Below are positions 21,301 through 29,935 of a DNA stretch of 64,000 nucleotides, one piece after another; within the stretch, counting starts at the first letter, position 1; every line of letters begins with the position of its first letter. The stretch is from a virus. The stretch spans positions 23,737 to 87,736 of the IMG/VR virus record IMGVR_UViG_3300037493_004064. One strand, written 5' to 3'. A program made the position numbers and the translations under genes. The notes beneath the pieces are model-generated. The model worked only from the letters and a program-made list of their open reading frames with translations, had not been told where the DNA came from and made no database searches.

Positions 21301-24300
21301 AGGGTAAGTTACTCGGTGCCATCAGAGAAAATATTGATGTCGTTTCAAATGTTGACCCTGCTGGATATTCACGTGGTGGATTGGTGTGGGGTTCAGACAA
21401 AGTTGGACAACTTTGGTTTGACACCACGAATACTCGCTTTGTGAACTATCACCAAGATGATGTAGTTTACGACAGTAGATATTGGGGAACATTGTTCCCT
21501 GGTAGCAATGTATCCATCTATAGCTGGGTTGTAAGTAATTATCTACCAAGTCAATATCCGGGACCTGGTGCGCCGTATGACATCAACTCATACACCACAG
21601 AACAGATTCTAAATCCTGCAGGCGTATTAGTGCCGCAATACTTCTATTGGGTGCGTAACACAAATGTGGTGTTCACCGCAATTGGAAAAACTCTTTCTGA
21701 TACCGTGCTTGAGTCATACATTACCTACCCACAGAACACCGGTATAAGTTACTTTGCTCCTGTGCGTCAGAATGTGTTTGCCATGTATAACTCCAGTGAG
21801 AATATAAACGCCAATGATTCGGTACTTCACATTGGGTATCTAACAGGAAGCAATGATGATGTATCACATTCATTATTCAACCTGATCAGAACTGATTATG
21901 CCGATGACTTCTTGCCAGGACTACCGAATACATCATCTATTGCTATACCAGAATCTTTGTATAATAAGATGCTTGATAGCATGTGTGGTGTTGATGATGC
22001 AGGCTCAGTAGTTCCTGATCCGTATCTGCCTTTGATGGTTCAAACCGGTATTCAATCGCGTCCTCGTCAAAGTTTCTTCTTCAACCGATTCGGTGCTTTG
22101 AAAAACTATCTGACGTATGCAAATGAAGTACTGGCACAGTATCCTATTGCTGAATCTCGCCCGGCATTCTTCCTTAAGACAGTCGGAGATGTGAACCCGT
22201 CTACTCTTAGCAATCCTGCATGGATTGGCGCTTCAGAGATATTCTTTGATACCATGAAATATTGGGAGTTCATCAACTGGTGGGCACCTGGGTATGATGA
22301 CAACACCAAGGCGGCAATCCAGGTTCCTGTGTATGCTGATTTATTTGCTATAAACGCAGCAGTCGGACTAATCGTATCTGTCCAGACTAATGGTGTTGGC
22401 AAGTCCGAGACATATGTGTATACTTCCCTTGGAACATGGGAAAGAATAGGTCTGCAAAGCGGGACGATTGCCTTCAAGGCTGCACTTTGGGATTATGAAA
22501 CATACCGTCTTGGTTTTGGAGATAACTTCTTTGATACTTCGGTGTTTGATCTTTACCCGTCAGAGGAAACCCGTCAAATTATTCGTGCGCTGAATGAAGA
22601 AATATATTCTAATGAATTGCTCATTCACCGTAATAAGAGCCTGGTCCTGTTGTTTGAGTATATTCAGAGTGAGACCGGTGAAACTCAAAACTATCTTCCA
22701 TGGTTGAACAAGACATCCTTAATTGATGTTGACCATACGATTCGTGAACTGCTTCCTATATCCGTTTTCCAATCAGATAATCAAGAATTCCTCACTGGGT
22801 ATCTCAATGAGACTAAACCATATCACGTGGTAATCAAGGAATTTGTGTTCAAGTACACTGGATCAGAAGTTTACGGTGGAAACATCTCCGACTTTGATAT
22901 CCCTGCTCAATGGACACCGTCTTTAAACCAGTTCATCTCTCCTGAATTAGTTTACTCAAACGCCAGTGGTGAAAGTGAGTATGTTCTCGGCGATCCAATC
23001 TGGCAAACGCAACCATATGCTGCCTGGTATCAAAACCGTGGCGTAAGTCTGACTGGTATTGACAATTATCAGATAACTTTCACCACTTCATATATTGCAT
23101 TGAATTCAACCTCATTCGCAGTCAACAATCCATTTGGTTTCCCAGTATCTGGTGTTGTCAGAATTGGTACAGAGTTGATTGGCTACTCAAACGTGAACAA
23201 GTCACTGAGTACCCTTAATGGTCTGACACGCGGCGCAAACGGTACTGACATTTCTACACATCTTCCGGATGAGCAGGTATACATTGATCTACCGGCGGTG
23301 TTGTTGCTTGATGCTGGAAGAGCGTATGGTAACCCACCAAGAATTACAGCAGTCATAGACACTACTCTTTATCCACCGCCTATTCGTGAGGCAGTATTAG
23401 TTCCGGTGATGAGCCTTGATACTATTCAGAGTGTCACTGTGGTTGATCCTGGTGAGGGATATATGGTTCTGCCTGATATCGTCATTGAACCATCTATTGT
23501 AGTTACATTTGCATCAACAAGTGTGAATACTCTGACAAGCACCATTGAACTTTCAATGCCATTGCTTGTCACTGGTGATCTAATCAAGTTCAACGCAGTA
23601 GTTGGCACCACGGTACCAGGTGGAATTGATGATAATCAATACTACTACGTTGGTGTATTACAAACAGTGCCAACTTTCATTGTGGCACTATACACAAACT
23701 ATTCAAACTCTCTCACTGATACCGACAGAGTATCCATTTACTCTACTGGCGCCGGTGATAGTTATCTTAATGTTACTGCCCGGGCATCATGTGTTTCTAC
23801 TGCTTCTCCGATAAGAGAAAATCAGATATCCATCAAGTTTGACCGTACGAGTTATGGGTCAAAGGTCGTAGACTGGAAAGAGTCAGCATTCTATGGGTCA
23901 TTCTTCGCAGGCGACTATGGTAGCGGACCGATACTGGCAAGTTCATCCCTGTTACTTGACAGTGAGTTCCCGGTCATTGATTCGGTATTGGCCAGTGCCA
24001 CTGGCGCTGCATTTGAGTTAGAATCCTTTCGCGGAACAGACACGCTGACATGGTCAGGCCGAACCAGAAACGTAATATCTACCTCCGCTACTGGAAACAC
24101 AGTAACTATTATCCCATCTGATGGCGGTGCAGAGGTGACGCCATTATTTGGACCAACCCTCGGGTTCTACGTTGGTATGCCAGTCCGTTTTGACGGGGCA
24201 GTTGGAACCTCGGGACTTGTGAACGAAACTATTTACTATGTAGATTCCATTATCAACGACACTGACTTCACTCTTGTAGATGGCAATGGTGTTCCAGTGG

Positions 24301-27300
24301 TGCTATCTGACTTGACAATAAGCGTGGCTGGATTGCTATGCTATATTGGCCAAGTTGTATACAGAACGTTCGTGACCATTGATTATCCTGGTATTTCAAC
24401 GGTAACTAACTCTGCTGCCATCACCAACTATCTTACAATCCCGATGACTCCGAGTGGTAACGCCGGAACCACTGGGTTCTATCCAGGACTACCGATCTTC
24501 TTTGTCGGAACAATGATAGGTGGCATCATTGAAAATGAGCCATACTATATTACAACGGTTGTTGATAATCAGACCATCACCGTCTCAAAGAGTGCTGCGC
24601 CAACAATACTTAACATTACCTCAGTTAACTCCGGTACAAGTCAGGTTACTGGTGACGGCACATGGGCACTGACAGTCGGTGATCCAGTCATCTTCAATGA
24701 TATGGTTTCATTCGGTGTTCCTGCGAATGTGTTCGGGAATATCGTTTCGGGTGTCACCTATTATATTCATTCCATTGATGATTACAATCTTTTCACCTTA
24801 ATGACCGTTCCTTACGGAGCAGTATTTGACCCGGGTAATGACACAGGATCATGTCACATGACTAATCAGAGAGATGTCGTTCAACTCACCACTGACAGTG
24901 GAGCCATGACAATTAATGTTGGTCTGCCGATTAGCCCAGGACAAGTCAACGGCCAGTTGGTCTCATTCTACCCAACATCAGCACAAAAACCAGGTCTGTC
25001 TCCATCATCAATAGGTAATCTGGTGACGAGTATTGTTCGTGCTGCTGTTTACCAGGATACTGACGGTAATGATGTAAATCAACTGTCTATCTGGGCTGAC
25101 AGCAGATGGTTATCAGACACGTATATCAATATGCCGGTGAGTTTATTGGATACTTACGGTGGATTGACAGCCGGTGTCACTTATTACGTTTCAGAGATTG
25201 GCACTGTAAACACAATAGTTACCGCAACTGGCCCAACTGGCTTCACCTGCAATAGTACCGCTGGGTTCTATGATGGGATGCCAGTCACCTTTAGCGGATC
25301 ATCATTGGGTGGCACTCAGTTAAATATTACCTATTACGTTGATACCACCATACCTCTTACTCAGACTACGTTCAACGTACTTGGGTTCACCCCGTCCGTT
25401 GCATCTGGACTGACAACTATGACGGCCACAGGAGAAGCATACATTAAGGTAACAGATTTAATCGGCAACCCTGTGCTGACTCTATCGGATGATACGGCGC
25501 AGACGACTGTTACGCAAGTTGCTGACCCAGCATCCGCAGCACGATTCGACGTAAGCTGGATTCGCGGTGGATATCGCACAATGATAACCAATGGTGGAAC
25601 AGGATTCGCTGTCGGCAATACCCTAACAATACCTGGCACTGACTTAGACGGCGTATCTCCTGATAATGATCTGGTGCTCACAGTAAATAACATAAGCGTC
25701 ATAGTAAATGCTACTGCGTCTACTGCTACTGGAAACATAATAACATGTAACACTACTACTGGGTTGGCCAATAATGATCCAGTGGTATTCAGCGGAACAT
25801 CATTCGGTACAATTGTACCAGGACAAATATACTACGTCACCGTAGTAAATGGAGTTTCTATAACCATATCAGAAACATATGGCGGGCTAACCCTTCCGTT
25901 GACAGATGATACAGGATATATGACTGTGACTGACACCGGTGTTGGTGAGTTGTACATGGCTGCTGCATCAGGAACACCAGACGAAATCGTCACCCAATAC
26001 TACTTAAAGGTAGTGGCAGCAACTGAGTGCGAAATTTTCACTGACCCATTGATGACACAACCAGTGAACGTGGCATCTTTCATATACAAGGGCATTACAT
26101 CTGCTACGTTAGTTAGCACTACGGCGCCATTTACCTTGTCCTTCACTGATCTTAGTGGATTCAGCGACAATGATCCGATCTTGTTTACAGGAGATGTATT
26201 CGGTGGAATAGAAGTCGGAAAAGTTTATTACATATACAACATAAACCATGGTCTGAACACCCTAAATATACTTACATCTATCAACACCCCTGGTTCAATA
26301 GTTGCGGTATCAGATGATATCGGCTCATGCACCATGGCTAAGGTAGGTGACTACATTGTTCTCCCTGAACCGTTCTACTTTGATCAGAGCATTGTCAGAT
26401 ATAATCATCAACTTTATCAATGTATCATCAGCAATAATGACCCGACGTTTGTCTTTGGTAAGTGGGAACTTCTACTGAGTGAGAACATAAAGATCAACGC
26501 CTTGGATCGTATATTTGGTTACTATCAGCCAACGGTGAATATGCCAGGGCTTGACTTCACACAACTGGTCAACGGTGTCACGTATCCTAACGGCACATAC
26601 TATGGTAATGCGTTTGATCCTAATGATGAATTTACTCTGGATACGATCCTGCAGGACCAACCGTTCACCACGTTGGGATCCGCTGAGTATGTTATTCAAG
26701 GCGACACGTTCACATCTGGTTATGGACCGGAAGAACTTGTTCCTGGGGTAATCAGTGATAACCTGTCTATGGTTGTGACTACACGACCAGGAACAAGTTG
26801 GTCTGCACAACAATATGCACATGTAGGGTACAACGTTGTATCCAATGAACTGGTTCCGACTACAGCATTGCAAACTTCATATAGTTTTGTTAATGTTGTT
26901 CAGGTTCCTGCTCAGGTTTCGCTTGCCATCATCAATCGTGCCACCGGTCTTGCAACCTCGCTCTACTCCATGGATTACTCAGTAGACTGGATCAATAAGA
27001 TCGTCGTGCTGAACACTCCATTGACGTATGGTGCAGAAAGTCTACGTCTTGATGTGTATGAAGTGGGCAACGGTGATCAACTTGAAAAGTCAAACACCCA
27101 GATTGATCCACTAATGATTAACACTCTAACTGGCTTCAATGAAGTTGTGCTGAACTGTAACTATTCTGCACCTATAGCCGCTGGGTCCGGAGTAATCATG
27201 CCGGGGTCAGATCCAATTCAAGTGTTGGCAACTGCGACTGATGCAAGCCCGGACAACACCATTACATGTACTGGCATTGAGAAGTTTATTCTAAACGGGC

Positions 27301-29792
27301 CTGTGACTTTCCAAGGCGCTGTGTTCGGGGGAGTTGCTGAGGATACCACGTATTATGTGAAGACCATTAGTTTGGTCACACACAAGATTACGATATCCGC
27401 TTCTCAAGTATCGGGCATAGCAGGATCAACATTTGTTCTGACTGCTGACATAGGAAGCATGAGCGTCATCATCCAAATAGGAGAAGGCACTCCATGGACG
27501 ACACCTATTGTCCATTGCAACGGAACACCATTGTTATTCGGCTCCTACAGCACAGTTACACAGACTAAGGCATCAAACAATGCCGTGACATGTAATACCA
27601 CCGCGGGTATGGTGGCTGGTTGCTCTGTGGTATTTGATGATAGTATATTCGGTGGTGTGATTGACCCACATACTGTTTATGCCGTGCTTAGTATATTTGA
27701 TGCCAATGAGTTCACTCTTGAGGATCCGCTTAACCCTGGCTTTGAATTGCCATTAACAAATGCATGGGGTGGTGCTCTGGTCATTGTGAATGATTACGCC
27801 TTCGGCATTGCCGACAATGGAATATCAGCCAAGATAATCTTTGCTGCTCCGTACGATCAAACAGATTATCTGACATACACTGTATTCGGTGAAACGACTC
27901 CGGCTCAGTATGGGTACACTCTACCAGATACTCAAACTTTCTATGGTGATAACGTGTCATTGGTATTCCCGATAAGCGGATACGTTGATGGGGATAACCC
28001 AACGAATGCCATAGTTGAAATGAACGGACTCCGATTGGAAAGTGGATATACCATTGATCCTGCACTTAATACAATCACGTTCTCGGGGGCACCGGCTGAT
28101 ACCGATCTGATTGCCATAACTACTTACAATCTGACTGATCGCCAGTATCTATATACTGACTATGGTATCGTTAGTAAGATTGTTGCAGGGCTTACCAATG
28201 TCAGCAATACTATTGCGCTGCCGATGGCCAGAACTAATGTAATCTCAACTGCCGTCGGTACCAATTTGATAACATGTGATAGCACCGCCGGATTCATTGC
28301 TGACCAAACAGTTATCTTCCAGGTGGTTGCTGGTGGACCGACTATAGGTAACATTGATGTCACTGGGACTGTTTATTACGTGAAGAACGTTGCATCCATT
28401 AACACGTTCACCATATCTGACACCTTGGGTGGTGCTGTGTTTGCATTATCAAATAGCGCAACACCAATGGTTGCCACAGTCGGCGGAACTCCTGCAGTAA
28501 GAATCACCACTGGTATCCCACACGGCTTTGCTGATAACGACAGTGTTATGATAGACGGTACCATTGGATCACTTCAACTGAATAACAATGTATTCTATGC
28601 CAAGAAAATTACTGATGTGTCGTTTGATCTGTATTCTGACTGGTATTACCCTGAGTTCGGCGCAACAAATTACCCGGTAACCGACGTTAACACATGGAGC
28701 GGCGGTGGATACACATGGCTCAACGAAACTTTCACCATGATAAACACACTCGTTACTAACACTTACTCCAGTGGTCTCATCAAGTGCAACAGTGTTGATG
28801 GATTGGTTGTTGACACCCCTATTGTATTCACTGGCAACACCATTGGTACAATAGAAGCCGGAGTAACTTACTACATTCTAGTGATCAGTACTGGAACATC
28901 TGAAATCACAATTTCTGAGACATACCAGGGTGCTGAGTTTGCCCCAACAACAGATTCTGGAAGCATGGGTCTTACGCAATGGGAACAGACGAATGTGGAT
29001 CGTCTATGGGTAACTGTGAATGGATATAGAGTATCGTCGTCCTCGCTCCGTATCAATCCTGCAAACAACCTAAGCATATTGACAGAGATTAACCCGTTAG
29101 ATACAGTGACCATCACCAGAATGATGCCAAGTGCAACACCAAGTGAACTTGTGTATATTCAGAATGTCACCAAGTCTGGTGTCGGGTCAGCATTTAGGGC
29201 AGGACCCGAGACACGGACCTGGTTAGTTGAACCACTTGCATTCACCAATGAAGTCATTTACGTAGATGATCTATCTAAGATCACCAACACCATTGTGCAA
29301 AATGTCACGGCACCTGCCATTGGTTTAGATGGTAATAGGGCTATTGGTTTACTTGCAGACAAGCGCATCATTTCCCAGGTCATCGTGTACAATAATACAA
29401 CCAGTGCAGCACTGGATCCGACAAGTTACTTCGTGGGAACTGTAGATACTGCCCCAGTCGTTAATATTACTGCTGAGGTGTCTACCGGCGACTCATTAAC
29501 CATCACAACGATTGAGGGAAATCTGATTTATGTGTTCGGTGAGCAAATCAGGTTCACCATAGTAGATTTCGGCGCAAATTCTATCAGCGGACTTCAAAGA
29601 GGCACCAATGGCACCGGTGTTCGCACCCTGATTCCTAAGTATACAGAAGTTTACGGTGTGCTTTCTGAGAATAGAATGGCAACTCCTATATACGACAGTG
29701 CATGGAACTTCGTATCCGGTGAGCCGGCGTTACCACTGCAAATCAGCGATACAACCGGAGCCGTTTTCCTAAGAACGAGTAATAACCAATGA
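12360..29792 (+). CDS. Giant baseplate/fibre protein, 5810 aa, in gp7 position
   Basis: One uninterrupted frame encodes 5810 residues (T4 gp7 is about 1030). The N-terminus (RTLNFLPDIFRTPTNSQFL and YGINAKDKYVTEPTKVRTDY) resembles large gp7-position wedge proteins of marine T4-like phages. Further parts are as follows. Residues 180-240: a YHYH/cupredoxin-like beta domain (LTLLRGGTYTF...FWIQG). About 1389-1411: TPWEMLGFTSQPSWWETRYG. About 1884-1927: a carbohydrate-binding-like Trp/Tyr module (GSIVKYKNKYWIAIE). About 2290-2940: FG-GAP-like propeller repeats (FGSAVAYTD, DDHFSYSLSTDYYGDTLVVG). About 2978-3030: DPLQGKLLGAIRENIDV. About 3900-5550: diverged beta modules. Two GLxRGxNGT elements lie near 23220 and 29600. 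The protein probably combines wedge, fibre and receptor contact. It starts seven bases after gp6. Confidence 0.8.
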   Translation: MAPRIRTLNFLPDIFRTPTNSQFLRATLDQVVDQPNIQRVEGYIGSKLGYGINAKDKYVTEPTKVRTDYQLAPGVTFLKNNTSTAQDFISYPGIIDAIKVEGGLTNDNSRLFTGEFYSWDSFTNLDKIINFNQYYWLPTGPQAVIIDAATVYSATDYIVDSVVNGYNIYSGTGSHGATNPTLTLLRGGTYTFAVNQNSQFWIQGEPGITGFSHTQPNMQTRDVYGVSNNGAETGVVTFTVPSKTAQDYYNFPGNNLVDVVSTLGFGQVNGRRLSEIGGSIDGITSLDGLTLMFYNGLSDEIANFGAYDVQEFDQNNIWMNVSFDDDGMIYQPVSSWFFQIHFLSNPENPSDPIIQLVPVSSIPTDEKITATYGTQWVNRNFFRDTYGYIELIPYISAPLNTLYYQDGTTGNKVGVIKLIESNTTNTLNILDIIGKKTYTSPSGVVFTNGLKVMFQGAIYPTSYKNNEYYVEGVGTAIELILVNDLVVPELFSAGSYIPYDSTAYDIGNFDSQLYVPVDQDYITISRNAINKNAWSRSNRWFHIDVINATAVYNNDPALANVATHENKAKRPIIEFYPNLAMFDAGTFGKNPIDFFDFRTTDALTYVSGQQQYYPDVEVYTDYTGVIAAVTGTSTTITLDNSAIHGTLVIGQYVADSESVLPENTQISLVEVLGPTTTITLEWETSTTVLTTSGVSLIATTTTVDNYALFDGARVVFAADTNLTVRNKIFVANFSTVSGTTPVITLTEAEDGAVIASEQTVAYRGYNYAGETFFFNGLSWEYGQQKISVNQPPLFDVFDGNDLSFSDQTIYLGSSFKGSKLFSYRLGSGLNDSVLGFPVRYSSVDNIGDISFDVSINLDSFSYVAGTTPETKKVNTGYVFNYSSPSAHVRQLGWHTAIAPSVQYQAFEFAYSAQTPTTTYICDIPMTAQTANSWPSIQVYLNNVFQVDSAYSVVVTDVTTVTFVNPEPLIDNVIQILLLSDQVSANAYYTLPINLSNNPLNADVTVVNIGDIRGQYQSIFYNAPGLTGLVFGSNNYRDSGDLVPYGSSIIQNSASLVLPGTFLRKQNHNLFHALMFNSREYITYKTLLVDTINNTEYSVFQSAAAMLDDAFDQITAVKSGTDTFFWSDMLPAKASYISNTYLFANSLDVSIYPLSRIYDFTKANYYGVLVYLKRTIGGFLQTIQLIKGTDYSVSTDTPSLTITLDLAPGDEIVIKEYTQTYGSYVPNTPTKLGLYPATIPTVYLDTSYTTPTYFIVGHDGSYNKLYGDYDENTGRLIDFRDQVLLEFEKRIYNNLKLSNVIPIQEYEVLPGFFRDTGYSYSEILQIYSESFLNWVGQNRIDYKTQHYMANDEFTYNYRNSGNKINNAPIEQGFWRGAYEYFYDTSSPELTPWEMLGFTSQPSWWETRYGPMPYTSDNLVLWGDLAQGINWNNGDPVVIPQAVRPELLQVLPVDTAGNLVSPFVSLVGNYTNQTFIHDWAVGDVGPAEFSYRRSSSWPFDLMRILALTKPAAFFNLAVDVDNYKYNAEFDQYLVNDRSHLVISDVEIYGSGTPKTSYINWVVDYEKQLGIDATQQITDLLSNLDVRLVYRVAGFSDKNMLKFYVEKGTPNSNNSSLLIPDESYAVLLYDNQPFNRVVYSSVAIQIIPRGGYKIFGNSQTNAYFSVIKPKINGNYEQVQIDNLSVQVANDYYDTEMVIPYGTEFYSVQEVAQFLASYGRYLQSQGMVFDKIENGLEITWVQMVSEFLYWAQTGWEAGSIINVNPAAKLLTINKDSNIVQPLTLQQQNFVLNQNLYPIQSIDLAVVRDGTLFSAEPLNEGDTISYGTFNISNIEHGIVFDNVTVFNDVIYNLTTGLRQDRIIVRGSKTADWTGVIDAQGFILNQDNIADWSNTTKYTTGSIVKYKNKYWIAIEIVQAQEKFDETQWKRTDYNEIQKGLLPNSSTRSYESTLYYNINVANLEKDADLLSFSLIGFRPRDYLAVADLTDITQINVYRNMIKNKGTRNAVNAFKGATLSQGGIDYNIYENWAIKSAEYGGTLNSNFIELRLNEGDLTGNPSIVGLTRGTPTVGVQQEVQTYSLFNYGRAITSPDVLPLLDSNTPSTLYPDAGYANFNDVKMSSYFYSGMSTAVDSSGVIVPLNELYVRDYVWIANQLGTWQTYTPVSLGQITNAANNRNGTVTITFNQLHGLTKYQSLAITNFNADVDGYYIATTIVDPFRITINLMLNPTIANISGIGIGFRFQSQRVDQPSDIINLPLLDSEFTKNTVWVDTNTDGEWAVYRKGINYTHAPEITKDGSLSFGSAVAYTDALGYLIGDADAGVAYRYIYNALSKDYVLNQTITNGVSFGSTISHADNIFVVSQPTGTFYTDRKVYVYELVTTILTNELQLIQTIVAPSDGITSWASATTISGDKNWLYVSDIANNIVYVYQWSPVTSQYEYATIINGWDYIVTGADDHFSYSLSTDYYGDTLVVGAPDQNYGPLENWGYSYVFVRGTQNWEATYTSLSAQQQLFTSAWTISPGTSTNVVSTSAITNYLTTFVGDEPLDPGQVGDPVIFSGSLFGNLSPNVVYYIQSVVGDHTFTISTSRGGAVMPLLTGSGSMTCNFQTPLYVSVNGTLVDDSNYAAIGTSLVYVGGLSAGDIVNVGSSDFILEQTLTTETTPRIGVKFGNSNDTTRYASEIIVGAPFELDTQQIEGAVFRFTNAGCKYGMIIGTEDCIIASPVTILLNGYAVTLPVGDATTAAAAINGAGITNIQAAAASNKLIIQLINQSLAIPNNKLTLTANDSGVLPQTGIQVYTQTQLIMAPHTEKTCQFGSTVKFNEFGSFVASAPSGTRYEATTFDFTDDENDNDTVFDNNTTQWVDTFANAGAVYMFDYLGNYDESLSNIGNFVYAQSVNDTNVEYGAQPMYGHALAFNNNVVIVGTPGFNPGFVNGQVTKYTTTLGTDWSVHRQSGPIVDVDRIQDIQLFSALTNTTLDNLDFMDPLQGKLLGAIRENIDVVSNVDPAGYSRGGLVWGSDKVGQLWFDTTNTRFVNYHQDDVVYDSRYWGTLFPGSNVSIYSWVVSNYLPSQYPGPGAPYDINSYTTEQILNPAGVLVPQYFYWVRNTNVVFTAIGKTLSDTVLESYITYPQNTGISYFAPVRQNVFAMYNSSENINANDSVLHIGYLTGSNDDVSHSLFNLIRTDYADDFLPGLPNTSSIAIPESLYNKMLDSMCGVDDAGSVVPDPYLPLMVQTGIQSRPRQSFFFNRFGALKNYLTYANEVLAQYPIAESRPAFFLKTVGDVNPSTLSNPAWIGASEIFFDTMKYWEFINWWAPGYDDNTKAAIQVPVYADLFAINAAVGLIVSVQTNGVGKSETYVYTSLGTWERIGLQSGTIAFKAALWDYETYRLGFGDNFFDTSVFDLYPSEETRQIIRALNEEIYSNELLIHRNKSLVLLFEYIQSETGETQNYLPWLNKTSLIDVDHTIRELLPISVFQSDNQEFLTGYLNETKPYHVVIKEFVFKYTGSEVYGGNISDFDIPAQWTPSLNQFISPELVYSNASGESEYVLGDPIWQTQPYAAWYQNRGVSLTGIDNYQITFTTSYIALNSTSFAVNNPFGFPVSGVVRIGTELIGYSNVNKSLSTLNGLTRGANGTDISTHLPDEQVYIDLPAVLLLDAGRAYGNPPRITAVIDTTLYPPPIREAVLVPVMSLDTIQSVTVVDPGEGYMVLPDIVIEPSIVVTFASTSVNTLTSTIELSMPLLVTGDLIKFNAVVGTTVPGGIDDNQYYYVGVLQTVPTFIVALYTNYSNSLTDTDRVSIYSTGAGDSYLNVTARASCVSTASPIRENQISIKFDRTSYGSKVVDWKESAFYGSFFAGDYGSGPILASSSLLLDSEFPVIDSVLASATGAAFELESFRGTDTLTWSGRTRNVISTSATGNTVTIIPSDGGAEVTPLFGPTLGFYVGMPVRFDGAVGTSGLVNETIYYVDSIINDTDFTLVDGNGVPVVLSDLTISVAGLLCYIGQVVYRTFVTIDYPGISTVTNSAAITNYLTIPMTPSGNAGTTGFYPGLPIFFVGTMIGGIIENEPYYITTVVDNQTITVSKSAAPTILNITSVNSGTSQVTGDGTWALTVGDPVIFNDMVSFGVPANVFGNIVSGVTYYIHSIDDYNLFTLMTVPYGAVFDPGNDTGSCHMTNQRDVVQLTTDSGAMTINVGLPISPGQVNGQLVSFYPTSAQKPGLSPSSIGNLVTSIVRAAVYQDTDGNDVNQLSIWADSRWLSDTYINMPVSLLDTYGGLTAGVTYYVSEIGTVNTIVTATGPTGFTCNSTAGFYDGMPVTFSGSSLGGTQLNITYYVDTTIPLTQTTFNVLGFTPSVASGLTTMTATGEAYIKVTDLIGNPVLTLSDDTAQTTVTQVADPASAARFDVSWIRGGYRTMITNGGTGFAVGNTLTIPGTDLDGVSPDNDLVLTVNNISVIVNATASTATGNIITCNTTTGLANNDPVVFSGTSFGTIVPGQIYYVTVVNGVSITISETYGGLTLPLTDDTGYMTVTDTGVGELYMAAASGTPDEIVTQYYLKVVAATECEIFTDPLMTQPVNVASFIYKGITSATLVSTTAPFTLSFTDLSGFSDNDPILFTGDVFGGIEVGKVYYIYNINHGLNTLNILTSINTPGSIVAVSDDIGSCTMAKVGDYIVLPEPFYFDQSIVRYNHQLYQCIISNNDPTFVFGKWELLLSENIKINALDRIFGYYQPTVNMPGLDFTQLVNGVTYPNGTYYGNAFDPNDEFTLDTILQDQPFTTLGSAEYVIQGDTFTSGYGPEELVPGVISDNLSMVVTTRPGTSWSAQQYAHVGYNVVSNELVPTTALQTSYSFVNVVQVPAQVSLAIINRATGLATSLYSMDYSVDWINKIVVLNTPLTYGAESLRLDVYEVGNGDQLEKSNTQIDPLMINTLTGFNEVVLNCNYSAPIAAGSGVIMPGSDPIQVLATATDASPDNTITCTGIEKFILNGPVTFQGAVFGGVAEDTTYYVKTISLVTHKITISASQVSGIAGSTFVLTADIGSMSVIIQIGEGTPWTTPIVHCNGTPLLFGSYSTVTQTKASNNAVTCNTTAGMVAGCSVVFDDSIFGGVIDPHTVYAVLSIFDANEFTLEDPLNPGFELPLTNAWGGALVIVNDYAFGIADNGISAKIIFAAPYDQTDYLTYTVFGETTPAQYGYTLPDTQTFYGDNVSLVFPISGYVDGDNPTNAIVEMNGLRLESGYTIDPALNTITFSGAPADTDLIAITTYNLTDRQYLYTDYGIVSKIVAGLTNVSNTIALPMARTNVISTAVGTNLITCDSTAGFIADQTVIFQVVAGGPTIGNIDVTGTVYYVKNVASINTFTISDTLGGAVFALSNSATPMVATVGGTPAVRITTGIPHGFADNDSVMIDGTIGSLQLNNNVFYAKKITDVSFDLYSDWYYPEFGATNYPVTDVNTWSGGGYTWLNETFTMINTLVTNTYSSGLIKCNSVDGLVVDTPIVFTGNTIGTIEAGVTYYILVISTGTSEITISETYQGAEFAPTTDSGSMGLTQWEQTNVDRLWVTVNGYRVSSSSLRINPANNLSILTEINPLDTVTITRMMPSATPSELVYIQNVTKSGVGSAFRAGPETRTWLVEPLAFTNEVIYVDDLSKITNTIVQNVTAPAIGLDGNRAIGLLADKRIISQVIVYNNTTSAALDPTSYFVGTVDTAPVVNITAEVSTGDSLTITTIEGNLIYVFGEQIRFTIVDFGANSISGLQRGTNGTGVRTLIPKYTEVYGVLSENRMATPIYDSAWNFVSGEPALPLQISDTTGAVFLRTSNNQ
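19917..28990 (+). repeat. About eleven diverged ~80-residue beta modules inside the giant protein
   Basis: A module recurs at approximately 19917, 24070, 24397, 24610, 25206, 25707, 26100, 27225, 27560, 28230 and 28745. Its pattern is: a short N/T-rich strand with ITCN or VTCN, then G-(F/L)-x-x-x-x-P-V-x-F-x-G, FG-x-I/V-x-x-G-x-x-Y-Y-V/I, a TIS or FTL strand, and GSM or GSC near the end. Copies are clearly related but well diverged and are read directly from the translation. The fold is unknown, probably a beta sandwich of fibre type. Confidence 0.7.
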
Positions 29793-29935
29793 TAAATAAA
29801 GATATGAACACGGATGAGCCTAAAGAGCAGCCAGAAGTGACCCCGGATGAATACGGCGGGTTTTACTTTTCGTCTTTTCTGAAGATAACTGATCCTGAAA
29901 CCAAAGAAATTTTAGTACAAACACGGGGCGATTAA
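29789..29935 (+). CDS. Small 48-aa protein with FLKITDPETKEI motif
   Basis: ATG 29789 overlaps the giant gene's stop (ATGA) and the frame ends in TAA overlapping the next ATG (TAATG), a strong coupling signature for so short a gene. The product is acidic at first (MNTDEPKEQPEVTPDEYGG) and ends FYFSSFLKITDPETKEI then LVQTRGD. Its F-(L/I)-K-I-x-D-P-x-T-x-E-(I/V) motif recurs at the N-terminus of the next gene (GFIKIYDPNTGEV). An in-frame ATG at 29804 is an alternative start. Function is unknown; it may be an assembly partner or a duplicated N-terminal tip of the neighbour. Confidence 0.65.
   Translation: MINKDMNTDEPKEQPEVTPDEYGGFYFSSFLKITDPETKEILVQTRGD
29791..29799 (+). promoter_or_regulatory. 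Late-promoter-like motif GATAAATAA
   Basis: GATAAATAA lies inside the first codons of the 48-aa gene, immediately after the giant gene. It could feed the 29935 gene. It overlaps coding sequence and differs from the others in the final base, so it is weak. Confidence 0.3.

Noticed and set aside
12360-29792. Possible frameshift or intein that would split the giant gene
   Set aside because: The frame is uninterrupted from end to end, and I saw no intein splice motifs (Cys/Ser start with His-Asn end) by eye.
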